64,000 bases of DNA from Luidia sarsii (lineage: Eukaryota; Echinodermata; Asteroidea; Paxillosida; Luidiidae), in NCBI GenBank assembly GCA_949987565.1, contig OX465121.1:5214956-5278955 (forward strand). The letters are read 5' to 3'. Positions 52,976-62,834 of the stretch are shown here, piece by piece. A program made the position numbers and the translations under genes. Under the pieces are notes generated by a model that did no database searches, was not told where the DNA came from, and saw only the letters and a program-made list of their open reading frames with translations. Within the stretch, counting starts at the first letter, position 1, and each line of letters begins with the position of its first letter.

Positions 52976-53085
52976 ATTTAGTGGGCCTGACGTTTTCGAG
53001 TCCTGAAAGCTCATGCTAGGATCGAAACATCAGGCCCACTAAATTTTAAGATTTGCATTTTGGTAATTTTAGTCAGTAAGCTATC
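52976..53085. repeat. Degenerate palindromic family P copy
   Basis: TTTAGTGGGCCTGACGTTTT faces ATCGAAACATCAGGCCCACT 22 bp away, followed by the TTTTAGTCAGTAAGC tail. The GAAACGTC is changed to GAAACATC. Confidence 0.65.
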
Positions 53086-53425
53086 ACTATACAATTTTAA
53101 TTGTGTTTTTGATCAACAATTATTGTTATTATTATTCCCACATCAAGAATTTGTATCAGTACGCATTTATATCCTAGGGGAAGATAATTCGTCGTGTTAC
53201 TGTGTTCTCAGAAAATTGCTGTCAATTGAGCAGATCTACTAATTATTGATGCTTGGTGTTGGTTGATGGTTCTGCGTGTAATAATGGTTATAAAGTGCTA
53301 CCCACTACAGCTATAGTCGACTATAATTATTATAGTCAGTTCGTTTTAGATTAGTTTAGCTGTGAACAATATCATTGAGAGATAATGTAGTGTCTACAAT
53401 AGTGCCTTAATAAATTATTCTTATA

Positions 53426-53888
53426 TGTGACCCGGCACAGCGACATGAGGAATATTTCACCAAAACACTTTTTGAGTAAACAACGCCTGAAGTCAAAGTA
53501 AGTTCTCAATTCGATAAAAAAAAATCAAATGTTTTTTTTTTGGATTTTCGGAAAGTTAATGTATTGGATGATATTATGTCCAAAGTATTTTTCCTAAATC
53601 CGTCTCTAAATGTTGAAAAACGAGGATTTCGGGGAGTGCTTGTTAACTGTTTTCATGAAAATGTAAAGTTCCTGCCTTTTTGAATGGCCGCTTTCGAGGA
53701 GTGGCGCTGCTATATTGTGTCTGGTACCAAACGAATGAGCAAAGTCCCCTTGTACTTTTTACAACAAAGTTCACTCGGCAATCATTTTGATATCATTTGA
53801 AAGCTATTGGTATACTCTTTCACATCATTAGAAAATCTCAAAATCTCAAAAGTGGGGGTTATTCCTCGTTATGCTGTGCCGGGTCACA
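53426..53888. mobile_element. Foldback element (family B), long copy
   Basis: Ends TGTGACCCGGCACAGC and GCTGTGCCGGGTCACA, perfect 16 bp inverse, flanked by TA at 53424–53425 and 53889–53890. It shares CAAAACA(C/T)TTTTTGAGTAA and AATCTCAAAAGTGGGG with 18874–19125 but is about 210 bp longer in the middle. No transposase frame. Confidence 0.8.
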
Positions 53889-54579
53889 TAATTATTATTA
53901 TTTGGTGGATTTTTGCGCTATACTTATGAAAAGCTATTCATTGTTGTAACTAAAAAAAAGTATTTGGAAGTCACCATTATCAATAACATAGGAGCAAGTC
54001 GAAGATTAATTATGGTATTTTTTTCTACTAATCCGGTTTACGTTTAGGGTCCGGTTTTGTCTGTATATTCCTTTCACCCCCTTCAAAGTACAAGTAAGGT
54101 AAGAAAACGGGGAATTTTTTGGCAACGTTTGATTTATACTGCGTTTCGGGGAAAAAAAATCCAAACCAGAACTGTAAAACCACCCTGTGATTTCCAGCTT
54201 TTTGGGATAACAGACGAAGCCGGAGCCGAAGTCTAAGCCGGGGTTTGGAAAAGGGTCCATTATTATTTTGTAGTCCTATCTTCGCACAAAGTTTAGCTTG
54301 AGAGAGAATTAGCGATCTAGAGAGAGGCTTGGGTGGAATTTTGAAGAAAAAAAACGTGGTACGCCGAGCAAAATCATGGGACGAGATAATAGGCCTACCG
54401 ATTTGTCTAAAAAGAAGAGCGCTTTATCAAATGTATTCATCCATTAGTGAGTACGTATATGGGCAGAAAATTGAACTATCGCTACAAGAAAAATGGACAA
54501 GTTGAAAGCGGCACAATACAACACTGAAAGAAATATTGCTAGTTGAAAAAAATATGAAACAGGATAACCAAACTCGATG

Positions 54580-54690
54580 ACTCCTGAAGACGAGCAGAGT
54601 ACACTGTTCGAAACGTCGAGTTCATTCGGTTCTTTTCAGAACCCCACCTACTCTCAAAAGAGAATTTTGCATGGAGTCACCGGCAAACAG
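54580..54690 (+). repeat. Penelope-like repeat with hammerhead-like and histone-like hairpins
   Basis: ACTCCTGAAGACGAGCAGAG, TACACTGTTCGAAACGTCGA: contains the hammerhead core CTGAAGA, stem GAGCAG/CTGTTC and GAAACGTC, with ACTC/GAGT as stem I. Then GGTTCTTTTCAGAACC (54628–54643) and CTCTCAAAAGAG. The second half matches 8300–8370. No ORF. Confidence 0.6.
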
Positions 54691-55615
54691 TAAAATCAAC
54701 CAAACGAGATTTAAGAATTATCATAAATCTAATTTATTTGGGAAAACATAAGAGTTCGATGTTCCAAGAATAACGTGTTTCACAGCACGCAGAAGCAAAG
54801 GGTATTTTGTGGCTCTGTCATGATAAAACCTTCGGTCTGCACTGCAGTAGTTTGGCTGGGCGAAAATTATAGCTGTTACAAATTCAATGTTATAATTACT
54901 ATTGCACTCTGATATCGTTTTGAAATAATTAAAATCACACGTGAAATTGATGTACTGTTCTTTGTGGAAAGAGTGAAATATTCAAAAGCTTGGACTCAAA
55001 TTAAATACTGCGTGGAGCGATCAAAAGGTCGATGATCGGGCCGAGTGTACATAATGTACGGACTTTCTTAGTTGCCATTCTTAAAAATAAAAGCTGGGCC
55101 CAATTTACTTTCTCAAATTGCAGAGGCGGTTACTCTTTACCAAGTACAATCTGTGAAGAAAAAACATACCCCTGACTGAAACAGGGGCACGTTTTGGATG
55201 TTTCTGTCCAACTTAAATTGACGCTTTGAATTTTTCTTTTATTAGCACGATTCTTTTTCTGTCAATGTCCTTTTCGAAGCACCGTATATTCTAACCTATC
55301 AATTATTGTTTTGTTTGAGCGCATAACATTCCCATGGCCGTAACCATAGAGTTTATAAGTCGTAAAGAGTTATTTATGCATGAATTCCACAGACGGATGA
55401 TAACCTCGCGAATGTGAGGGTCTTAAATTATTGAATGTTTAACCTTGTGAAACCTTCGGCGCATGCGCATTTGGGGAGACGAAGAAACGGTGCGCAACCC
55501 CAAAAATTACCTGACCCTCCCCCAAAGCTAATGGAAGGCACCGTTGACCTTTGTCCTCGCACATGGCTCCTGTGATTGTGAAATAACACTTAGTTTACTA
55601 TTTAAAAAAGTCGAA
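54691..55615. other. BYSL upstream region
   Basis: No gene was recognised. The stretch just above 55616 is presumably the BYSL promoter and short 5' UTR. No clear core element was identified. Confidence 0.4.
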
Positions 55616-58600
55616 ATGGGGAAGAGTAAGAAGGGGAAAGCGGTCAAACTGGGCGGCGATCCCGTCTCCAGGCCGGTGGGACTGACGGAGCAGATTCTGT
55701 CGAGCAAGGACATCCGCTCCAAAGGGCGATCGAAGGAGAGGCAGAGACAAGATGAGGACGAACCGGTAAGAGATCAGATGCCCACTTTCCGGACAGTGTG
55801 TACATTGTACAGTACACACTGTCCCTGGCAATGGTAATGCAACATGTACGTGTACAAGTACAACATGTATAGTACGTAAATACTAATAATAATAATAGTA
55901 CTAATATACTAGTAATACTTTTAGTAATAGTATACTATTACTACTGACAAGACAGTACTGACTAGTACTGAGTACTGTACTTGTACTTTGTAGTTGTACT
56001 TTGTAGGATTGAAACGTCAGACGCTCTACTCCAGTCTAGGCTCTAGACTAGGCCCTAGCCCCTGGCTCTAACTTTTAAGATTTAAATAGTTTTACTATTA
56101 CTTTATTAGTATTACTAGTAGTAGTAGTAGTATTACTATTACTTATTAGTCAGTAATTATATTAATTATTTTTAATAATAAATACATTAATTATTAATAT
56201 TATTAATATTTATTGATACATGAATATTTTTTTTTCACAAGGTCATTGATAACATTAACAATTAACACTACACTGTCTACAGTAAGTGACCATTCAATTT
56301 AGGGTCAGGGACCGAGGTTGGAGCTCCGTTGATTTCTTGATTTTTTTTCCCGTTCACTTTTTGCCAGTTTGTGGACGAGAAACTGTCGCGAAAGATTCTG
56401 GAGCAAGCACGCGTCCAGCAGGAGGAGTTAGAGACACAGCATGGGCCATCCAGGTAACGGTTTTTGTGTTCGTCGTTCAGGCCCCCGTTCTTTGGTAAAA
56501 TTCACCATGACCCCCCCCCCCCAATGAAAAAATCAACGCAGTGGCTGTTGTTACGGCAGTCGTCCATGTGGTTCCCTGACTTGATTGTATTTCGTCAGCA
56601 TTGCAGGCTGGTTGAACCAGTCTATTAGCTGATAGTCTGGTTCCAAGAGCTAAACATCCTGACAAATAATGTGATGTTTAGGTCTTGGAACCAGACTATC
56701 AGCTAATAGACTGGTTCAACCAGCCTGCAATGCTGACGAAATACAATCAAGTCAGGGAACCACACGGACGACTGCCGTAACAACAGCCACTGCGAAAAAC
56801 AAATTTAGAGGACATGACGTTTTACAGAACAAAATCCCATATATGGACAACACTTCACTCTTACACTCTTAGTCTTAGTTGTGGTTAAGTACCTGATGGT
56901 TACGGGTAGCTACATCATGTACATACATAAATCTTGAGAATTTTGTGTTTCCAGTATTTTTGAAACAGTACTCACTAGTGTCCCGATTGCCCCCTTTTTC
57001 ACCCTTTTAAAAACGCCACATACAATCTAAGGAACTGGATGTGAATGTGATCTCAAGTAATTATATACTGGATGTAATCAGACAACTCAAAACGTCATGG
57101 GTCAAATATTTTGCCAAAGAACAGGCTTGAACTCGCCCAAATACTGTCTGAAAACGTCCCGTCTACACCAATCAGCGTTTAGTCTCATGATCGCGTATCC
57201 TACACGCCGGCTATTTGCTACGTCGCAATAACAGTACAGATGCCTGTACATGCACATGTACAATGTACGGCTCACACAGTCTGCTCTGCACTGGGTATTG
57301 CATGCACACTGCACACGTGCCATGTGTACATGTGTACACTTGCGTCAGGTGCACTGAGTTGTTGATCAATCGATATTTTGATGAAAACTGGATTTGAAGG
57401 AGGGTGAGCGTGAGGACTGAGACCTTTGCGGAGATGACTTTTCTTTGTTTTGTAATTCGTCACCCTCATCGTTCTTCGTTCCAGCAATAAAAGAAGACAG
57501 ACCACAAGTCTGGGACCTTCCCGAGCCGACCATTCTGATGAGGAGGACGAGGAGGAGCTGGTGGAGGAGGAAACGAAATACTACCAAGACGTCGTAAGAA
57601 ATCTCGCAAAATGAAATGTGGCAAACTGCACAGTGAATCATGTCCTCGAGGGACTAGGAGGACCTGATGTTTTGTCCCTAGCTGGAACCGTGCTCAAAGG
57701 CGAAGAAAGGCTCTTTTCTTTTAGAGAAAGGGCCTTTGAGAAGGGGCCTTTGAGAATGTTTCTTTATGGAGGTGCCTTTGACTTTGAGAAGGGACCAGTG
57801 AGAAAGGGCCTTTGAGAAAGGGCCTTTGAGAATAAAGGGACCTTTGAGAAGAGGCCTTAAAGAAGGTGCCTTTGACTTTGAGAAGGGACCAGTGAAACAA
57901 GGGACTTTGAGAAAGGGCTTTTGAGAAAAAAAGGGACCTTTGAGAAGGGGCCTTTGAGAAAACAGGGACCTTTGAGAAGGGGCCTTCAAGAAGGTGCCTT
58001 TGATAAGGGGCCTTGGAAAAGGGGTCTATAAAAAGGGACCTTTGAGAAAGTACACAATCCAGCCTGAGTAATAATAATTATGATACTCAATCTCTTCCCA
58101 CAGTGAACGGACATTACACGGTGTTACCAAAGGAAATGCCTGCTGGTTTTTTAATTTTATATAAGGTCGTTTTTTTTCCTCGCATGCCCACAGGAGATCA
58201 ACAGAGAAGATGAACTTGCGCTGGAGCGGTTTATGACCCATAATGCACCTGCCCGACGCACACTGGCCGACATTATCATGGAGAAGCTGACGGAGAAACA
58301 AACAGAAGTGGCCTCACAGATGACGGGTGGGTTCAGCATCAGTGGTATAATGGGTACCAGTTAGACCAGGGTACCAGTTAGACCAGGGTACCAGTCAGAC
58401 AAGGGTACCGGTTAGACAAGGCTATCTGTTAGACAAGGGTACCAGTTAGACAATGGTACCAGTTTACCAAGGTTACCAGTTAGAGCACATTTCATGAATT
58501 TGCAAAAACATCCAACAAGGGTACCAGTTAGACAATGGTACCAGTTAGACAAGGGTACCAGTTAGACAAGGGTACCAGTTAGACAAGGGTACCAGTTAGA

Positions 58601-61600
58601 CAAGGGTACCAGTTAGACAAGGGTGCCAGTTTACCAAGGTTACCAGTTAGAGCACATTTCATGATTTTGCAAAAACATCCAACAAGGGTACCAGTTAGAC
58701 AATGGTACCAGTTAGACAAGGGCATCTGTAAGATAAGGGTACCAGTTTGACAAGGGAACCAGTTTGAACACAAGACAATGGCACCAGTTAGTGTCCCTCA
58801 CTCCCTAATGTTCTGAACATCTTCGTGTTGACAGAGAGCGGGCAAATCCCGCCCGAGGTGGATGAGAGAGTCGCCAGCGTCTACAAGGGCGTGGGTCAGA
58901 TCCTGTCGCGCTACCGGAGCGGGAAGCTGCCCAAAGCCTTCAAGATTCTCCCATCCCTCAGACACTGGGAGCAGGTGGGTCTTGTCTTTTGTTTCGCTCT
59001 CGCTCTCCATCTCGGTCTTGGGTCTCCTTCTTGGTCTTTGTCTTGACCTTGGTCATGATCTCAGTATTGGTCTCAGTCTTGGTCTCGGTATTTGTCTCAG
59101 TCTTGGTCTTGGTCTCGGTCTTGGTCTTGGTCTTGGTCTTGGTCTTGGTCTTGGTCTTGGTCTTGGTCTCGGTCTCGGTCTTGGTCTTGGTCTTGGTCTT
59201 GGTCTTGGTCTTGGTCTTGGTCTTGGTCTCGGTCTTGGTCTTGGTCTTGGTCTTGGTCTCGGTCTCGGTATCGGTCTTGGTCTCAGTCTCGGTCTTGACT
59301 TTCGTCATGGTCTCGAGCGCAATCTTGGTCTCGATCTCGGTCTCGGTCTCGCTTTCCCTCTCATTAACAGTCTCGGTCCCTTGTAGACGAGGTGTGTACC
59401 TGCACCTCTTCTTAAAGGGACACTCCACCACTCCCCCACTTGTTTTCCAATTGATTCCATCTTCTTCTTTTTTGCAGGTTCTCTACATAACGGAACCGGA
59501 CAAGTGGACGGCCGCAGCAATGTTCCAAGCCACCAGGATCTTCACCAGCAACCTGAACGCCAAGATGGCCCAAAGGTTTGCCTGAACTCTAACCCTTAAC
59601 TCCCCCAGCCTTATCCATCCCCTGGATGTCGAACAGATATCGAGCCTTGATAACGGCCCACCTGAACCAAAGGTGGTTTTCTTTGAAGCTTGCTACCTCA
59701 GCGGTCAGTTGCAATCAGTCAACAATCCACTTTCTCTGATCTCCGAGCTGCCGTAGCCTGGTTTACTCCAATCGGTTGGTTGCATCTGAGTGAAAGTGGG
59801 GGCGTGATCCCTGGTGATTATATTGGAGTTAATGGTTGAATTGCTTCTGACTGGCGCCCTCACCCAGGCAAAGACTAGGTGACTATTTGGGAAGGCCACC
59901 ATCTAAGGGCTGGATAGCTCAGACGGTAAGAGCGCTGGTGTGCCAAAGACTAGTTGACTATTTGGGAAGGCCACCATCTAAGGGCTGGATAGCTCAGATG
60001 GTCAGAGCGCTGGTGTGCCAAAGACTAGTTGACTATTTGGGAAGGCCACCATCTAAGGGCTGGATAGCTCAGATGGTCAGAGCGCTGGTGTGCCAAAGAC
60101 TAGTTGACTATTTGGGAAGGCCACCATCTGAGGGCTGTGTAGCTCAGATGGTCAGAGCGCTGGTGTGCCAAAGACTAGTTGACTATTTGGGAAGGCCACC
60201 ATCTAAGGGCTGGATAGCTCAGATGGTAAGAGCGCTGGTGTGCCAAAGACTAGTTGACTATTTGGGAAGGCCACCATCTAAGGGCTGGATAGCTCAGATG
60301 GTCAGAGCGCTGGTGTGCCAAAGACTAGTTGACTATTTGGGAAGGCCACCATCTAAGGGCTGGATAGCTCGGATGGTCAGAGCGCTGGTGCTCAAAACCA
60401 GAAGTTTCCAGTTCAAGTCCTCAACAGGTTTCTTTGCTATTTGTCAAAATTGTTTAAAAGTTCCCAGTCACTTTTTCCGTTATTTGTTTGACAAAATAAC
60501 CTGGCAAAGATTAGTTGACTATTTTGGGAAGGCGGCCATTTTGATAATTTAATTCGGTAAGCAGTTAGCACCAATTTCATTTCACTCTTGAAATTCTCCT
60601 ATTTCCCCCGTCAGATTTTTCAACCTCATCCTATACCCGAGAGTCCGAGACGATATTGCAGAATTCAAACGGCTCAACTTTCATTTGTACATGGTAAGCC
60701 AGTAGCCGAACAAACATCCGTGTCTGTAAATTAATGCCAATGTACTTGTTCCAGGTAAAATTTAATGGGAAATATTAAGACTTTCGCATGTTAAAATCTT
60801 TAACTGTAAGAGTGCCAGATCCTAGCAGGACCTTTCTCAAAGTCAGAATGACCTACGACATAATTGAGTTAGTTACCATCGTGGATTTTTGTTGTAAAAA
60901 GAAAAAGGTCTAATGAGGCTGCAAGTGAACCATTGCAGTATTTCTGTTCTAGTGTTAGTAAAGCTGTACACTTTGTTCTGATTTTTTTTTTTTTTTTTTT
61001 GCAATTTCTTCTTCTTCTTGTCGTGGCGTAATCTCATAGACAAAGCACTGTATTTCACAAATTTGTTGTTGTTGAGAAAACGATGAAAGATCTTTTAGCC
61101 AAACTTGGCCAAGGAGATGATCCTATTGTCCTGTGGTTTCTTGTAATGGTTGGTCAGAGTGAATCATAGGTTGGTGACGTTACAATGCTTCAAAGTGTGA
61201 ATGTGAAATTTCCTTCTTTTTTTTTTTAATTCTTTTTTTTTTAAATCTTATTTCATTTTGTTTTCTTCCCCAGGCTCTGAAGAAAGCTCTGTTCAAGCCT
61301 GCTGCTTTCTTCAAAGGAATTATCCTGCCCTTATGTGAGGTAATTGAGAAAACCCACTTCTCATTTGTGTACTGCTGTTACGGAGTGCTCAGTGCTTTGC
61401 CCGATGCCTGATGAAAAAAAAGCAGATGGGATAGGATTGGGGAACCTGCGACTCCCGCTTTCTGGTGCAGACGTCTTAAGCCGCGTCCGCACTGGACTTA
61501 AACTGGGTAAACTAACCGAGCAAATGGGTAAATTGACCATTTTAAGTCCAGTGCGGACAGCCAGAAAGTTTTCCTCCCAGGTAACTTACCCGACTCCAGT

Positions 61601-62724
61601 GGGTAGTTTAACCGACCAACTTCTGCCCGGTTAAATTGACCAGGTCAGTTTAACCGAGCCGAAAAGTCCAATCCGGACACGACGTCTCGGTAAACGACTC
61701 GGTAAAAAACCACATCCGGCGCCCCGCATTGCCAGAGGCCCTAAATACCACGTGACGTGCCATGGTCCCAATACAACAATGTTGTTTACTTTTCGAGCAG
61801 GGTCGACGTGTCGTAGTTTTATGGTATTTACATCCGGTGAAAGGTCACCACCATAGCGCCCTCTTGCATTTATACGCGCCAGTCGGTTAGTTTTACTGCG
61901 TCGTCTCGGTTAGTTTACCCGAGTCGAAAGTCCAAGTGCGGACGCCGGGAAGATTTACCCATTGGAATGTTACCCACGGGCTCGGTAAAAAATAAGTCCA
62001 GTGCGGACGCGGCTTTAACCACTTGACCACCGAGCTGCTCGAGGTCGTGTGGTGGATTCGTATAATGTATAGAGTACCGCGTTGCATCATAGATAAACAG
62101 TGGAATGTAGCTATAATGAAAATCCTTGAATCCATGAAAATTTTTCGGTTTAGCGGTCGTTCGTTGGCACATATTTTTTTACACAAAAATCAGAGCCAAA
62201 GTGCATGTTCTTTATAGCCGAATGTTCGTTATAATGGCGTTCGTTATAGCGACGTTGCACTGTATTGTTTGCATCGAGGAGAATGTCATTCAAGTCAAAC
62301 AAACAACGGAAGAACTAACCTGACACTTTTGAGCAGATTTTTACCGAATCGAGAAAAGAGAGCTTTGACTGGAATGGAACGTGAACCAGAGACCTCTGGA
62401 TTAATGTATCAGTGCTCTTCCGTCGGCCGTAATTCAATGCGGTTTTGCCCTGCTCAGCGTCGGTTTTTGAAATTTTGTCAAAATGTCAGTTTTTTTGTGT
62501 GTGCGCGTTTGACAGAGCGGCACGTGCACGTTACGGGAGGCCGTGATTCTGAGCAGCGTGCTGGCCAAGACCTCTGTGCCCGTCCTCCACTCCAGCGCCG
62601 CCCTCCTCAAGATCGCGGAGATGGACTACAACGGCGCCAACAGCATCTTCCTGCGCGTCCTGCTGGACAAGAAGTACGCCCTGCCCTACAGGGTGGTGGA
62701 CGCAGTGGTCTACCACTTTGTCCG
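55616..62724 (+). CDS. BYSL: Bystin, 40S ribosome assembly factor (C-terminus outside window)
   Basis: Nine exons seen: 55616–55765, 56368–56453, 57485–57593, 58194–58326, 58835–58974, 59478–59575, 60615–60693, 61274–61339, 62516–62724. That is 1070 nt, about 356 residues. Human bystin has 437, so about 80 residues lie past the right edge. Bystin (yeast Enp1) is a nuclear/cytoplasmic factor in 40S subunit maturation. The N-terminal third is charged ([13 protein letters not shown]). The conserved domain starts at [19 protein letters not shown] and continues with [75 protein letters not shown] and [20 protein letters not shown], nearly identical to the human blocks. All joins are GT–AG and keep frame. 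Almost every intron carries a different repeat array. Confidence 0.96.
55990..56080 (+). repeat. Family P fragment
   Basis: GTAGGATTGAAACGTCAGAC and AACTTTTAAGATTTA are remnants of the family P core end and 3' flank, in BYSL intron 1. The rest of the intron is an A/T-rich stretch of TACTAGTAATA-type simple sequence. Confidence 0.45.
56538..56793. mobile_element. Foldback element (family A), full palindrome
   Basis: GCAGTGGCTGTTGTTACGGC at the left and its inverse at the right. The two arms pair almost without mismatch over about 120 bp each (CTTGGAACCAGACTATCAGC, TAATAGACTGGTTCAACCAG) around a short centre near AATAATGTGATG. It lies in BYSL intron 2. Confidence 0.85.
57705..58055. repeat. 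CCTTTGAGAAGGG minisatellite
   Basis: Array of GGGCCTTTGAGAAAGG, GGGACCTTTGAGAAGG and GGTGCCTTTGACTTTGAG units in BYSL intron 3. The unit equals the first part of the family P core (GCCTTTGAGAAAGGT), which suggests it grew from such a copy. Confidence 0.85.
58360..58790. repeat. GGGTACCAGTTAGACAA minisatellite, 17 bp unit
   Basis: About 20 copies in BYSL intron 4, with a duplicated block containing GCACATTTCATGA(A)TTTGCA near 58485 and 58645. Confidence 0.95.
59030..59350. repeat. GGTCTT hexamer array
   Basis: Runs of TCTTGGTCTTGGTCTTGG with TCTCGG variants in BYSL intron 5. The open frames (GLGL, VLVS, SWSW) are repeat products. Confidence 0.95.
59881..60485 (+). repeat. Seven-fold 75 bp array of a SINE head
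   Basis: Unit starts at 59881, 59956, 60031, 60106, 60181, 60256 and 60331, exactly 75 bp apart. Each has GACTATTTGGGAAGGCCACC, GGGCTGGATAGCTCAGATGG (A-box) and AGAGCGCTGGTGTGCCAAAG. Only the last unit continues into the rest of the tRNA-like body and a B-box-like TCCAGTTCAAGTCCTC at 60405–60420. The 221-codon frame across the array is an artefact of the 75 bp period. Confidence 0.9.
60815..60855 (-). repeat. Family P core fragment
   Basis: CCAGATCCTAGCAGGACCTT, TCTCAAAGTCAGA on the plus strand: reversed stem II and 5' core only. BYSL intron 7. Confidence 0.55.
61476..62018. mobile_element. Foldback element (family D), TTAA-flanked
   Basis: Left TTAAGCCGCGTCCGCACTGG, right CCAGTGCGGACGCGGCTTTAA: 21–22 bp inverted ends with TTAA on each side, the target site used by piggyBac-type elements. 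The inside has many short copies of GTCCAGTGCGGAC, GGTAAACTAACCGA and CGGTAAA. No ORF. It lies in BYSL intron 8. Confidence 0.8.
62330..62415 (-). repeat. SINE fragment
   Basis: GACTGGAATGGAACGTGAAC, CAGAGACCTCTGGATTAATG: reversed B-box and arm of the tRNA-like SINE, about 100 bp upstream of the last visible BYSL exon. Confidence 0.55.
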
Positions 62725-62736
62725 GTGAGTCAGGAG

Positions 62737-62751
62737 AGCGCCCTCTGTTGG
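62737..62751 (-). promoter_or_regulatory. CTCF-like binding motif
   Basis: The minus strand reads CCAACAGAGGGCGCT, fitting the CTCF core. It lies just after the exon 9 donor of BYSL. A second weaker AGAGGGCGCT is at 62792–62801 on the same strand. Confidence 0.35.
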
Positions 62752-62834
62752 CCAAGCTTTTCTGCCCGGGGGCTTTGCTGGGTCGAGTTGAAGAGCGCCC
62801 TCTATAAGCCATTGTTTCCCCATGGGCCTTGTTT

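Noticed and set aside
58360..58790. Regular short repeats as a possible CRISPR array
   Set aside because: The 17 bp units are directly adjacent with no unique spacers, in an intron of an animal gene.
59887..60552. 221-codon frame with repeated Gly-Arg-Pro-Pro units
   Set aside because: The repeat period of 75 bp keeps the frame open. The DNA is a SINE-head array inside a BYSL intron.
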